Assembly (NCBI RefSeq): GCF_002005445.1
Contig: NZ_CP014692.1
Location: 2,728,001 to 2,792,000, forward strand
Reading direction: 5' to 3'
DNA: 64,000 bases
Source of the DNA: Acetobacter aceti
GTDB lineage: Bacteria; Pseudomonadota; Alphaproteobacteria; Acetobacterales; Acetobacteraceae
Shown here in pieces: positions 54,641 through 64,000 of the stretch (its first letter is position 1; each line of letters starts with the position of its first letter). The notes below the pieces were generated by a model that saw only the letters and a list, made by a program, of their open reading frames with translations, was not told the origin of the DNA and made no database searches. Made by a program: the position numbers and the translations under genes.

Positions 54641-57419
54641 TACCCGTGCTTTCTCCATCCGCGCCAGCGTCGTCATCGCCGTCGGATGAGTCATCCTCCA
54701 GAACGGGGAACACGCTGGTCACTGCTTCCGTACCATCCAGACGCAGCAGCGTGACGCCGCTGGCCTGACGCGCCATGACTCGCACCTGATCGACCGGAAC
54801 GCGAATCAAACGCCCGGCATCAGTGACAAGCATCACGTCAACACCGGAGAGAACGGGAAGCGTGGCCACAACTTCAAAGCCGCGCTTGCTGGAGGAGAAT
54901 GTCATGTTGGCGATACCCTGACCGCCACGTCCACTGACGCGATAATCATAGGCCGATGAACGACGGCCGAAGCCACCATCGCTTACAGTGAGGAGGATTT
55001 CTTCAGCCGCTTCCAGTTCAGTGAAGCGCTCGGGTGTCAGCGCCGAACCATCCGGCAGCACAACCTCTTCCGCATCCACACCGGTCTCTTCGGCATCCGC
55101 CTCATCCGCAGCGTTTTCAGCGCGGCGCTTGGCGTTGGCGGCACGCAGATACAACTGCCGCTCCTCAACCGTCGCATCGACATGATTCAGCACGCAGAGG
55201 CTGATGACTTCGTCTCCATCCGCCAGACGGATGCCACGCACACCGGTCGAGCCACGACCCGCGAACACACGCAGAGTCTCGTCAGTGATCTGGAAGCGGA
55301 TGCAACGCGCCTTGCGGGTGGCAAGGAACACGTCCTGACCCTCACGGCAGGTGGCCACGCCAATCAGACGATCTCCCTCATCCAGCTTCATGGCAATCAG
55401 GCCGGAAGACCGGATGTTCTGGAAGTCGCTGAGGCGGTTACGCCGTACGCCGCCGCTCGCCGTGGCGAACACAAGATGCAGCGCATCCCACAGTTCCTCG
55501 TCCTGCGGCAGCGGCAGAACCGCCGTGATCTCGTCGCCGCCGAGATCCGGCAGGAGGTTGACCAGCGCCCTGCCCTTCGCGGTCGGACTGGCTTCCGGCA
55601 GACGCCAGACCTTCTCACGGTAAGCCTTGCCGCCGGAGGAGAAGAACAGCACCCACTGATGGGTATGCGCGTTGAACGAACGCACCACGATATCATCGCC
55701 ACGACGGCCAGCGGCCGTACGGCCACGACCGCCACGGTTCTGGGCGCGAAACACTTCAAGCGGCGTGCGCTTGATGAAGCCGTCGCGGGTAATGGTCACG
55801 ACCATCAGGCCCGGCTCGATCAGGCTTTCGTCGTCCTGATCGCCAGCGTAATCTGAGATTTCGGTTGCGCGCGGTGTGGCGATTTCGGCGCGGGCCAGCA
55901 GCAGTTCCTCACGCATGACTTCCATGCGACGGATATGGCTGCCGATGATCTCCAGAAGTTCGTTGATCTTCACCGCCACTTCGGACAGTTCGTTCTGGAT
56001 CTTCTCGCGCTCAAGGCCAGTGAGGCGCTGGAGACGCAGTTCCAGAATACCGCGGGCCTGCGCTTCGGTCAGGCGGACCTTACCATTGACGACGACATTG
56101 CCTTCGTCATGGATCAGCGCCAGCAGCGGCTCGACATCGGCGGCGTTCCACTCGGCGGCCATAAGCTGCTCGCGGGCCGTCGCAGCGTCCGGAGCCGCAC
56201 GGATGATGCGGATCACCTCGTCGATATTGGCGACGGCGATCACCAGACCAACAAGAATATGTCCGCGATCACGCGCCTTGTTCAGGTCGAACCGGGCGCG
56301 GCGCATGATCACTTCCTCACGGAAAGCGATGAAGGCCGACAGCACGTCGCGCAGACCCATGAGCTGCGGTTGTCCGCCGTTCAGGGCCAGCATGTTCACG
56401 CCGAAGGAACTCTGGAGCTGCGTAAAGCGGTAGAGCTGGTTCAGCACGACTTCCGGCGTGGCGTCACGCTTGAGCTCGATCACCACGCGCATGCCGGAAC
56501 GGTCGGATTCGTCACGGATGTCCGAGATGCCTTCGATATGACGATCGCTGGTCTTGTCACGCACCAGTTCGGCGATCTTCTCCTGAAGCGTCGCCTTGTT
56601 CACCTGATACGGAATTTCGGTGATGATGATCGCCTTGCGGTCCTTACGGATTTCCTCGAAATCCGCCTTCGCCCGTACGACAACCGAACCGCGTCCGGTG
56701 GCGAACGCGGAGCGGATGCCCGCGCGCCCGAGGATGGTGCCGCCAGTCGGGAAATCCGGACCGGGGATGATCTCCATCAGCTCTTCAAGTGTGATGTCCG
56801 GATTGGAGATCATCGCGAGTGTAGCGTCGATGACCTCGCCCGGATTGTGGGTCGGGATGTTGGTCGCCATGCCGACGGCGATGCCGGTCGCGCCGTTGAC
56901 CAGCAGGTTCGGGAAGGACGCCGGCAGAACGGTCGGCTCGTTCTCGCTCTCATCATAATTCGGCTGGAAATCGACCGTGTCGCGATCAATGTCATCCAGC
57001 AGGAACGAGGCAGATTTGGCCAGACGCGCTTCGGTGTAACGCATGGCCGCCGGGCTATCGCCATCGACCGAGCCGAAATTGCCCTGTCCGTCGATCAGCT
57101 TCACGCGCATCGACCAATGCTGCGCCATGCGGACCATGGCGTCATAGATCGAGGAGTCGCCGTGCGGATGATATTTACCCATCACGTCACCGACCGCGCG
57201 GGCCGATTTACGGTAGGGCTTGTCCGCCGTGAACCCGCTCTCGCGCATGGCGTACAGAATACGGCGGTGAACAGGTTTCAGCCCGTCCCGCACATCCGGC
57301 AGCGCACGACTGACAATAACGGACATCGCGTAGGCAAGATAGGAAGAGCGCATCTCCTCCTCGATTGCAACCGGAACGAGGTCGGAGGGCGAAGCGGGCA
57401 GGTCTGAGTTCTCGGTCAA
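54630..57419 (-). CDS. gyrA: DNA gyrase subunit A
   Basis: A 929-residue gyrase A that cuts and rejoins DNA for negative supercoiling. The N-terminal domain shows [20 protein letters not shown], catalytic Tyr128 in [10 protein letters not shown], and [13 protein letters not shown]. The C-terminal beta-pinwheel blades follow ([18 protein letters not shown] and later). Ser89 and Asp93, equivalent to E. coli Ser83 and Asp87, are the drug-sensitive forms. The C-terminal acidic tail and an acidic linker near 55001-55165 are common in alphaproteobacteria. coaD is coupled downstream. Confidence 0.97.
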   Translation of the reverse strand: MTENSDLPASPSDLVPVAIEEEMRSSYLAYAMSVIVSRALPDVRDGLKPVHRRILYAMRESGFTADKPYRKSARAVGDVMGKYHPHGDSSIYDAMVRMAQHWSMRVKLIDGQGNFGSVDGDSPAAMRYTEARLAKSASFLLDDIDRDTVDFQPNYDESENEPTVLPASFPNLLVNGATGIAVGMATNIPTHNPGEVIDATLAMISNPDITLEELMEIIPGPDFPTGGTILGRAGIRSAFATGRGSVVVRAKADFEEIRKDRKAIIITEIPYQVNKATLQEKIAELVRDKTSDRHIEGISDIRDESDRSGMRVVIELKRDATPEVVLNQLYRFTQLQSSFGVNMLALNGGQPQLMGLRDVLSAFIAFREEVIMRRARFDLNKARDRGHILVGLVIAVANIDEVIRIIRAAPDAATAREQLMAAEWNAADVEPLLALIHDEGNVVVNGKVRLTEAQARGILELRLQRLTGLEREKIQNELSEVAVKINELLEIIGSHIRRMEVMREELLLARAEIATPRATEISDYAGDQDDESLIEPGLMVVTITRDGFIKRTPLEVFRAQNRGGRGRTAAGRRGDDIVVRSFNAHTHQWVLFFSSGGKAYREKVWRLPEASPTAKGRALVNLLPDLGGDEITAVLPLPQDEELWDALHLVFATASGGVRRNRLSDFQNIRSSGLIAMKLDEGDRLIGVATCREGQDVFLATRKARCIRFQITDETLRVFAGRGSTGVRGIRLADGDEVISLCVLNHVDATVEERQLYLRAANAKRRAENAADEADAEETGVDAEEVVLPDGSALTPERFTELEAAEEILLTVSDGGFGRRSSAYDYRVSGRGGQGIANMTFSSSKRGFEVVATLPVLSGVDVMLVTDAGRLIRVPVDQVRVMARQASGVTLLRLDGTEAVTSVFPVLEDDSSDGDDDAGADGESTGNEG

Positions 57420-57739
57420 GGCTCTTCCGTCATGTCACGGCCTGCGCGGCCTGCTGTGAGTAAGGGTTATCGCTGATAGCACAGGGTGTGCTCCGCTGTA
57501 AGGGCGAAGGGAGCACTCACGCTCAGGGATAGGCGGCAGCACCAGTCCATCATCATGCGAGGGTCGTTCCGGCTAGCATGAACAACCTGCCCTGGCCGTC
57601 ATCACCGGACCTATATTCCGTTAACTTCTTTACTGTAACTGAACAAAGAAAGCCGGAAAATTTTCTTGTTTTTCACGGCCTTCTGGCCGCCGCCTCATGG
57701 CGACGCAAATCCGGATGAAGCAAGAGCAGGCTACGATCC
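57420..57739. other. divergent intergenic region between gyrA and the repeat-protein gene
   Basis: The region must hold promoters for both genes. A stem GTGCTCC/GGAGCAC with outer GTGAGT/ACTCAC pairing lies near 57460-57525 in the gyrA leader. The part 57615-57670 is AT-richer. No gene was seen. Confidence 0.45.
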
Positions 57740-60700
57740 ATGACAACCATCAGCAGCGGTCATTCAGCAACCAGCACTGCCGTAACAGCGGCTGATTCCC
57801 TGACCGTCGAAAATGGAGGGATCGCCACGACCCCAACGGTGAGTTCCGGAGGGTTTGCGGTCATTTCCGGAAGCGCCCTGTCCGCAACAGTATTGAGTGG
57901 AGGCTCCTTCCAGGTCGCAAACGGAGGCGTTGCGACCGCAACAACACTTTCAAGCGGCGGTTCTGAAGTTGTCAGCAGCGGGGGTATAGCCTCTGGCACG
58001 CAGATTCTATCGGGAGGACTGCTGGTTCTTTCCTCAGGAGGCGTCGGCGGCAGAACGACCCTCAGCGCTAATGGACAGGAGGTCATCTCTTCCGGCGGCG
58101 CTGAAAGTGGCGGAGCGATCACAGATGGTCTCATGACCGTCAGTTCCGGCGGCTCTGCCCTCAACATCACCCTGCAATCCGGAACAGGCCTTACGCAACT
58201 GAACGTTGAAAGTGGCGGAACAGTGTCTGGCGCTATCCTCGCAGACACCGCTGTTGCGTTCATCAGCGGGTCAGCGACCGGAACAATCGTCGATGATGGT
58301 GGTTTTCTCAGAATTTCTTCTGACGGAATAGCCAGCAATACGATTATCAGTGGTCCTGCAACCGTCATCAGCGGCGCTACGAGCGGACCCGGGCATCAGC
58401 AGGGTCTGATTGTCAGTTCAGGCGGTTCCGCCTGTGACACGACAGTCTATCACGAAATCATGGTCATCAGTTCGGGAGGCAACACCTCAGGCGTTACCCT
58501 GAATGGTGCCGCCATCATCGTGCATGGCACGGTTTATGAGCTGACCGCCAATCCCCAATACAACGGTTACAACGTCCGCATTGATGGTGGTATCGCTTCC
58601 GGTGTTCATACTTCCAATACTGTACGCGTTCTTGTTTACGATAATGGCGTCATTTATAATGACATCATTGAAAGCGGCGGCACGGAAGCCGTTGTCGGTG
58701 ATGGCATGGCCGCAACTTCATATAATGCTGAAGTAAAATCAGGAGGTTTTCTTTCAGGATACAATATTACTTCCAATGGCGACGTCTCCGTCGTCTCCGT
58801 CACCGTTGACAAAGGCGGACTGCTGAAAATCACCACGAGCGCCATTGCAAGTAATACATTTGTCACCGGCAGCATGAGTGTGGATAGCAACGGGTCCGCC
58901 ACGGACACACGGGTTCTGTCGGGTGGCCTGCTCACGATCGGCGACCCTTCATTCAGTGAAAACGCCATCGTCTCTTCTGGAGGAGAGATGATTCTCTCTT
59001 CAGGAGGCGTCGGCAGCAATACGCTGATTGAAAGCGCCGGTCAGGAAACGGTTTCTTCCGGCAGCCTCGAAAGTGGCGGCGTGGTCAGTGGGGGCTTACT
59101 GACCATCAGCTCTGGCGGCACAGGCAGCAGCATAACCCTTTCAAATGGTTCCAGTGTTATTGTCAGTGGCGGGCTGGAATCAGCAGTAACGGTGACTGGT
59201 GGCATACTGACCGTACAGGAAGGTGGTTCTGCCGCCACTGTTTCCATTGCATCCAATGGCAGCGCCGTTGTTTCTGGCGCGGTCAGCGATACGACCGTGT
59301 CTGGTGGTCACCTTACAATCGATGGCGCCACAGCCAGCTTGACAAACCTTACCCTGACCGGCGGTGGCCGGCTGGAACTGACAGACGGCGCAAGCGCCGC
59401 AGACCTGACATGGGGTAATGCTGGCGTCACCGTCAGCAGTGGCAGCATGATCACCAGCGCCACAGTCCAGTCAGCTGGCGCGTTGCTGGTTACCGAAAAT
59501 GCTTCCGCTGTCAGTTCTCTTCTCGAGAGCGGCGCGGCAAGCGAACTGGCCGGACAGGCTTTCGCCACGACAATCCGAGCAGGCGCGTATCTGAACGTTA
59601 CTTCCGGGGGTATCGCCAGCGACACAGTGGTTTCCAGTGGGGGGATGGAAACCGTCGGAAGCGGCAGTCTGGAATCCAGCGGCACCGTACTGTCGTTCGG
59701 TCTGATCGACATTACCAGCGGCGGCGTAGCATCCGCCCTCGTTCTCAATTCCGGCGCAGAGACGACCTACTACAACACCAGCGGTTATACACCCGATGGC
59801 TCTACTGTCGTCGATATGCACAACGGCGTCACTGCCAGCGGTCCCCTTGCTGTCACGGTGGAAAGTGGTGGAGTGCTCAATGGTGCGACAGTCGGAGACG
59901 CCTCCATCATCGTCTCATCAGGTGGTCGCGCCAGCAATGTCGTCATGTTGTCCGGCAGCGTGGGAGGCCCGGCTTACAGCCTGGGGGCCTATGGCACCAT
60001 TACAGTCAGTGCTGGTGGATATCTTTCCGACGTCGTTGTCGGCAACTACGACTCTCTCAATGAACAGGGCACGGAAACCAATGTCACGATCGGCGGTGTT
60101 GGCGCCCTGAACGATTCCGCCGGAAGTTCCGGCGCAAGAACGCCTCTGGCGACCGAAGTCGTGGAAGGCGCGACAGCCCTTATTCAGAACGACACCGTCT
60201 CAAGCGGTGGCGTGCTTTATCTCGGCGATGGCTCCGCCACTGACACACTGATCGTGGATGGAGGCACATTCATGCTGGCCGGCGGAGCCGCCTCCGGTCT
60301 CACCGTCATCACAAGTGACGGCAATGCAGCCCTCAACTCTCTGGATGACGCACGCGCGATCTTTCTGGGTGGCGTGACGAGCGAGGTCACAGCTCATTAT
60401 GGCACCCTGCGTATTTCAGGCAATGCTCAGGTTTTCGACATTGCTGTCGATTCAAAAAGCGACCTGCTGGTTGCGAAAAATGGCTGGGCAGAGTCCGGCA
60501 GCGCCTCCGGCAATACCTCTCTAACCATCATGGGCGGCGGAACCGTCACCGGCTTTACGATTGAAGACGGCAGCACCACCACCGTTTCATCCGGTGGCGC
60601 CCTCATGCGGACTTCTGTCGGGACGAACGCCGTGACGATGGTCACCAGTTCCGGCGCAACTGTTTCCGTAACACTGGCCAGCGGCGGGTCAGAGGTCCTT

Positions 60701-63469
60701 TCTGGCGGCATGGCAAGCGCCACTGTTGTTTCCTCCGGCGGCGATCTGGATGTCGCGTCGGGCGGCATTGACAGCGGTGCGACGCTTCTGGGCGGCACGG
60801 AGACCGTTTCCAGTGGCGGTCTGGCGTCAGCCGTAACCGTGTCCGACGGGCAGTTGACCGTGCAGGCGGGTGGGACAGTCTCCGGTGCTTCGATCCTCTC
60901 CGGTGGCAGCGCCATCGTTTCAGGCGCGCTCGCCGATGGTATGGTCTCCGGTGGAACCCTGATTCTTGATGGCGCCGAGGCCAGCCTCAACAGACTTGGC
61001 CTGGCAGATGGTGGGCAACTCGAACTGGTCAACGGCGCAACGACAACCAGCCTGATGTGGAGCGATGCGGATGTTACCATAAACAGTGGCAGCACAATCA
61101 TCAGCGCCACAGTCAGTTCCGGCGGCGCGCTGAAGGTTTCTTCAGGAGGCGCAGGCAGCAATACGCAAGTCAGTGCAGGCGGAAAAGAAATTGTTTCTGC
61201 CGGAGGAATCGAAAGTGGCGGCACGGTCCATGGTGATCTGCTGCTCAGTGGTGCGGGGGCGCTGGGTCAGCAGATCAGCCTCGGTGATGGCGGCACGTTA
61301 GAAATCACAACAGATGCCATCGCCTCAGGAGTGATCAACAGCAACGGTTCGATCACCGTGGAGAATGGCTCTGAAATCCAGAATATCACCGCACAGAGTG
61401 GCGCCATAACAGTCACCGGCGCCAGTATGCTGTCGGGCGGCTCTCTCTCCGGAAACGCATCGCTGAGGCTTGCTGACGGGGCTCTTGGTCAGGATCTGAT
61501 CCTGACGAGCGGCACAGTCACCAGCGTTACGGAGAATGCAGTCCTCACTTCCGCCCGGTTGTCATCCAATACCATCACCACGGTCATCTCGTCAGGGTCC
61601 GCTCATGATCTGACAGTCTCAGGAGGACAGGTCCTCATTTCGGGAGGCGGTCTTCTCATCACCGCCACGGTCGCTGACAGCGGCGATGTCCACATTTATG
61701 GTGGACAGGTCTCCAGCGTTACACTTTCAAATGGCACACTGGAAATCGATGCTGACGGCTATGCCGTCAATACCGAAGTTCTGTCGGGCGGCCTACTCGC
61801 AGTCGGTGATCCGTCCATCAGTGAAAACGCCGTTGTCTCCTCTGGCGGTGTGATGACCGTCTCCTCGGGAGGAATCGGTAGTAATACACTGGTGGAATCC
61901 GGTGGTCAGGAAACAGTTTTTTCCGGAAGCCTCGAAAGCGGTGGCACGGTCAGTGGTGGATTGCTGACCGTCAGCTCCGGCGGTTCGGCCGTCAGCGTGA
62001 CGCTGGCCACCGATACAGCCTCCCCTTCCACTCTTGTCGTGGCCAGTGGAGGCACCGCCAGTTCCACACTAATTGCAGACCAGAGCATCGCTTTTGTTTC
62101 CGGCTCAACAATATCAGACAGGATCAGCGGCCCGAACGCGCAGGAGATCGTCTCATCCGGCGGCAGCGCCTCTTACACCATCATCGAGGGTGGCGGCACG
62201 CTCACCGTTCTCGATAATGCGCAGGTCTCCACTGTCACAGTGGACAATGGCACGCTCTCCCTGAGTGGAGCACACGCATCTGCCCATGCTGTGACACTGG
62301 CCTCAACCGGTCATGCCGTCCTTGCCGACGATGCCATTCTCAGCGGCTCCACTTACAACGCCGGAACGATAACGGTACAGAGCGGCGGTACGTTAGAAAG
62401 CGCCACCCTCACTGGAACCGCGCTCGCCACTGCAAACATGGGTGGCACCGTTTCCGCCGTGACGCTCCTGTCCGGCACGCGCCTCACCGTCAGTTCGGGA
62501 GGCAGCGGACTGGGAACAACCGTTAGTTCCGGCGCCGTCCTGCGAGCCGAGGCAAATGCCACTGTCGATGACACGACCATCAGCAGCGGCGCGCTTCTGC
62601 AAATCAGCACAGCCGCAACCAGCCATGATACCGATCTGACATCGGGCGGTTCCATCGAGCTGCTGGACACATCCTGGTCAGACACAGACACTGTCAGTTT
62701 CTCGAATAATATTCTGACGATTGACGATAACGGCACGCAGATCACCATCAATCTGTCCGCGGCTGATGATGTCTATCTCACCCGGGACTTTGTTCTGTCA
62801 CAGGCGGATACGGACCCCCTGTACGCCAACAGCAATGATATTCTCATAACGCTATCACCCGTGGCCTGCTTCTGCCGGGGCACTCTGATTGAAACAGAGT
62901 TCGGACCGATGCTGATTGAAAACATCATGGAAGGAACACGCATTCTCACTCCTGATGGCGGCATGACAGCGCTCCAGTGGAAAGCCGTCAGACGATACAC
63001 CCCCCGACAGATAATTCTCGGAGCAGGATTACGCCCCCTGCTCATCAAGGCTCATGCGCTGGGAGATGGCCTTCCCCGCCGGGATCTGCGTGTTTCACAA
63101 CTCCACATGCTCTATATTGACGACGTGTTTATCCCGGCAGCGGCGCTGATCAATGATCGCACCATCTTCATTGAACAAAATGGTACCGCAGTAGATTATT
63201 ATCATCTCGACATTGGTCCCCAGAACATCATTTTTGCTGAAGGCGTGGCGACCGAATCCCTGACAGATGACGATGGCTCACGACGTGGTTTCGACAATTA
63301 TGACCAACGCGTCGCGGCCCTGCCATCTTCCGCAGATGTCCTCATGACAGCGCCCCTGATAAGGGAAGGTGAAATCATCACCACGCTTCAGGAGCGCTAT
63401 GCCCGGCGTGCCGCCATCCTTGGCGTACCGTTCCGGCAGGAACGTGAAGACAGTCTTCTCCTTTTCTGA
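57740..63469 (+). CDS. giant AIDA-like repeat protein with C-terminal Hint domain
   Basis: A 1909-residue protein without an ordinary signal peptide. Residues about 20-1690 are imperfect repeats of about 19 residues, with core pattern SSGGxxxxTxVSSGG, as in AIDA-type adhesin passengers (beta-helix). Long blocks recur: the segment near 390-480 and that near 1345-1425 are alike (GGLLTIGDPSFSENA and GGLLAVGDPSISENA). At about 1708-1860 lies a Hint (hedgehog/intein-like) domain: ACFCRGTLIETEFGPMLIEN, TRILTPDGGMTALQWKAVRR, LRVSQLHMLYIDDVFIPAAAL. No autotransporter beta-barrel follows. Candidate nucleophiles are Cys1710 and Cys1712. A secreted self-processing adhesin is inferred. Confidence 0.85.
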   Translation: MTTISSGHSATSTAVTAADSLTVENGGIATTPTVSSGGFAVISGSALSATVLSGGSFQVANGGVATATTLSSGGSEVVSSGGIASGTQILSGGLLVLSSGGVGGRTTLSANGQEVISSGGAESGGAITDGLMTVSSGGSALNITLQSGTGLTQLNVESGGTVSGAILADTAVAFISGSATGTIVDDGGFLRISSDGIASNTIISGPATVISGATSGPGHQQGLIVSSGGSACDTTVYHEIMVISSGGNTSGVTLNGAAIIVHGTVYELTANPQYNGYNVRIDGGIASGVHTSNTVRVLVYDNGVIYNDIIESGGTEAVVGDGMAATSYNAEVKSGGFLSGYNITSNGDVSVVSVTVDKGGLLKITTSAIASNTFVTGSMSVDSNGSATDTRVLSGGLLTIGDPSFSENAIVSSGGEMILSSGGVGSNTLIESAGQETVSSGSLESGGVVSGGLLTISSGGTGSSITLSNGSSVIVSGGLESAVTVTGGILTVQEGGSAATVSIASNGSAVVSGAVSDTTVSGGHLTIDGATASLTNLTLTGGGRLELTDGASAADLTWGNAGVTVSSGSMITSATVQSAGALLVTENASAVSSLLESGAASELAGQAFATTIRAGAYLNVTSGGIASDTVVSSGGMETVGSGSLESSGTVLSFGLIDITSGGVASALVLNSGAETTYYNTSGYTPDGSTVVDMHNGVTASGPLAVTVESGGVLNGATVGDASIIVSSGGRASNVVMLSGSVGGPAYSLGAYGTITVSAGGYLSDVVVGNYDSLNEQGTETNVTIGGVGALNDSAGSSGARTPLATEVVEGATALIQNDTVSSGGVLYLGDGSATDTLIVDGGTFMLAGGAASGLTVITSDGNAALNSLDDARAIFLGGVTSEVTAHYGTLRISGNAQVFDIAVDSKSDLLVAKNGWAESGSASGNTSLTIMGGGTVTGFTIEDGSTTTVSSGGALMRTSVGTNAVTMVTSSGATVSVTLASGGSEVLSGGMASATVVSSGGDLDVASGGIDSGATLLGGTETVSSGGLASAVTVSDGQLTVQAGGTVSGASILSGGSAIVSGALADGMVSGGTLILDGAEASLNRLGLADGGQLELVNGATTTSLMWSDADVTINSGSTIISATVSSGGALKVSSGGAGSNTQVSAGGKEIVSAGGIESGGTVHGDLLLSGAGALGQQISLGDGGTLEITTDAIASGVINSNGSITVENGSEIQNITAQSGAITVTGASMLSGGSLSGNASLRLADGALGQDLILTSGTVTSVTENAVLTSARLSSNTITTVISSGSAHDLTVSGGQVLISGGGLLITATVADSGDVHIYGGQVSSVTLSNGTLEIDADGYAVNTEVLSGGLLAVGDPSISENAVVSSGGVMTVSSGGIGSNTLVESGGQETVFSGSLESGGTVSGGLLTVSSGGSAVSVTLATDTASPSTLVVASGGTASSTLIADQSIAFVSGSTISDRISGPNAQEIVSSGGSASYTIIEGGGTLTVLDNAQVSTVTVDNGTLSLSGAHASAHAVTLASTGHAVLADDAILSGSTYNAGTITVQSGGTLESATLTGTALATANMGGTVSAVTLLSGTRLTVSSGGSGLGTTVSSGAVLRAEANATVDDTTISSGALLQISTAATSHDTDLTSGGSIELLDTSWSDTDTVSFSNNILTIDDNGTQITINLSAADDVYLTRDFVLSQADTDPLYANSNDILITLSPVACFCRGTLIETEFGPMLIENIMEGTRILTPDGGMTALQWKAVRRYTPRQIILGAGLRPLLIKAHALGDGLPRRDLRVSQLHMLYIDDVFIPAAALINDRTIFIEQNGTAVDYYHLDIGPQNIIFAEGVATESLTDDDGSRRGFDNYDQRVAALPSSADVLMTAPLIREGEIITTLQERYARRAAILGVPFRQEREDSLLLF
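58900..59130 (+). repeat. long-period internal duplication, copy 1 (in the giant repeat gene)
   Basis: Encodes GGLLTIGDPSFSENA through GSLESGGVVSGGLLTISSGG. A near copy lies at about 61780-61990. This is longer than the basic 19-residue repeat, so whole blocks have been duplicated. Confidence 0.7.
61780..61990 (+). repeat. long-period internal duplication, copy 2 (in the giant repeat gene)
   Basis: Encodes GGLLAVGDPSISENA through GSLESGGTVSGGLLTVSSGG, matching copy 1 at most positions. Recent block duplication or recombination is likely. Confidence 0.7.
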
Positions 63470-63607
63470 CACGCTGTTTTCACAATGCTGAAGCGGCGAT
63501 AAAAATATTTACGACGTTACTGGCCTTGCCGGAAAAGCCAGCCGGACGGAACCATCCCCTTTCTCCAGGTGAACGCTTCCGCAACAGGATTTTCCAAAAT
63601 ATCCCGC

Positions 63608-64000
63608 TCAGCGTCTTGCCGCCGAAGTCGACACATGTTCACTCTTGTAACGCTGTGGCTCGACAGCCTTTGCATTATGCGGCAGCACCGGTGCGTCCGG
63701 CGCTGTATGTGGCGTCAGCAATGACTGGTAAGGTCCCCCGATCCGCTCTGGGCGGGAAGACCGTGTACTGCTTTTTTCCAGAGAGGCAGAGGGCATCGTC
63801 TGAACAGATCCTCGCGAGATGGCTCGTGCTGATGGGCCACTCTGGCGATATCCGGCTGTTCGACTGGCGGTTGACGCCGCACGCCCATTATAGCGGCTCT
63901 GCGCATTGGCTACGTCAGAATGAAACATCACACCCAAAATCAGAATAAATCCTGAAAACAGCAATCCAGAATAGCCTTTTTTCAGGATACGTTCATCCGC
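63608..64000 (-). CDS. small exported protein, 5' end outside window
   Basis: The frame is open to the right edge, so the start may lie beyond 64000; a TTG at 63964 is an internal alternative. The beginning, GYSGLLFSGFILILGVMFHS, is a signal-peptide-like hydrophobic stretch, with cleavage probably after ANA. The mature part (about 95 residues) is basic, Ser/Arg/Pro-rich and unrecognised. It is convergent with the giant repeat gene, about 140 bases from its end. Confidence 0.55.
   Translation of the reverse strand, partial: ADERILKKGYSGLLFSGFILILGVMFHSDVANAQSRYNGRAASTASRTAGYRQSGPSARAISRGSVQTMPSASLEKSSTRSSRPERIGGPYQSLLTPHTAPDAPVLPHNAKAVEPQRYKSEHVSTSAARR

Noticed and set aside
55001..55165. Acidic insertion in gyrA as a novelty
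   Set aside because: Acidic linkers between blades are common in alphaproteobacterial GyrA.
55935..57407. 490-residue plus-strand frame antisense to gyrA
   Set aside because: gyrA is unequivocal; the antisense protein is His/Arg-rich with no recognisable domain.
57740..62700. CRISPR-like array from regular repeats
   Set aside because: Repeats are in frame, imperfect and coding; no unique spacers of even size.

Overview
The window looks like chromosome from a motile acetic acid bacterium (Acetobacteraceae, Alphaproteobacteria). This is inferred from the overall character of the proteins and not from any marker gene. Supporting points are a single long bifunctional RelA/SpoT protein behind rpoZ, an aldehyde dehydrogenase paired with a type II NADH dehydrogenase, a flagellar fliL-fliM operon with MotE-like and DUF6468-like genes, moderately GC-rich coding DNA with AT-rich intergenic DNA, and an IS5-family element of the IS1031/IS427 type. 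No rRNA genes, CRISPR array or intact prophage were seen.

Layout. 0-7.5 kb is a minus-strand housekeeping block: partial pyrH, then era, rnc, lepB, acpS and rsh (spoT-like), with rpoZ and folK upstream. 7.6-14.9 kb holds small single genes: an NYN-domain protein, a degenerate family 4/5-type uracil-DNA glycosylase homologue, a 3-hydroxyisobutyrate dehydrogenase-type reductase, a squalene/phytoene-synthase-like protein, Fe/Mn superoxide dismutase, a thioredoxin-like exported protein, an RlmM-like methyltransferase, a DUF423 membrane protein and a DUF4142 lipoprotein. 15.7-22.4 kb is again minus strand: a membrane/coiled-coil pair, a PduO-type cobalamin adenosyltransferase, a tightly packed group (pgeF-like, lipoprotein, MidA-like methyltransferase, lgt) and a heptose epimerase. 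22.5-25.5 kb runs on the plus strand (ubiK, YbjN-domain protein, proC, a TetR-like regulator, tRNA-Gln) and ends with a minus-strand HU gene.

25.8-32.3 kb is an accessory surface region: an RgpF-like protein, a TPR/ATP-grasp protein, a 928-residue double glycosyltransferase and an RTX-like repeat protein. An IS5-family element (33.35-34.16 kb) separates it from speE/speD. 36.2-41.4 kb is the glycine-cleavage operon gcvT-gcvH-gcvP behind a tandem glycine riboswitch, followed by an XRE regulator. 41.6-46.8 kb holds a Rieske oxygenase, aldehyde dehydrogenase, NDH-2 and a TetR regulator with a candidate operator. 47.1-52.7 kb is a flagellar operon. 52.9-57.4 kb has a broken integrase beside tRNA-Lys, then a cyclophilin, coaD and gyrA. 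The last 6 kb is dominated by a 1909-residue AIDA-like repeat protein ending in a Hint domain.

How genes work together. The riboswitch should switch on glycine cleavage when glycine is plentiful. Aldehyde dehydrogenase makes NADH that the adjacent NDH-2 can pass to quinone. Lgt and LepB serve the lipoproteins and exported proteins seen here. The two least ordinary parts are the giant Hint-tailed repeat protein and the glycosyltransferase/ATP-grasp/RTX cluster. Both point to elaborate surface structures and neither can be assigned a proven function from sequence alone.
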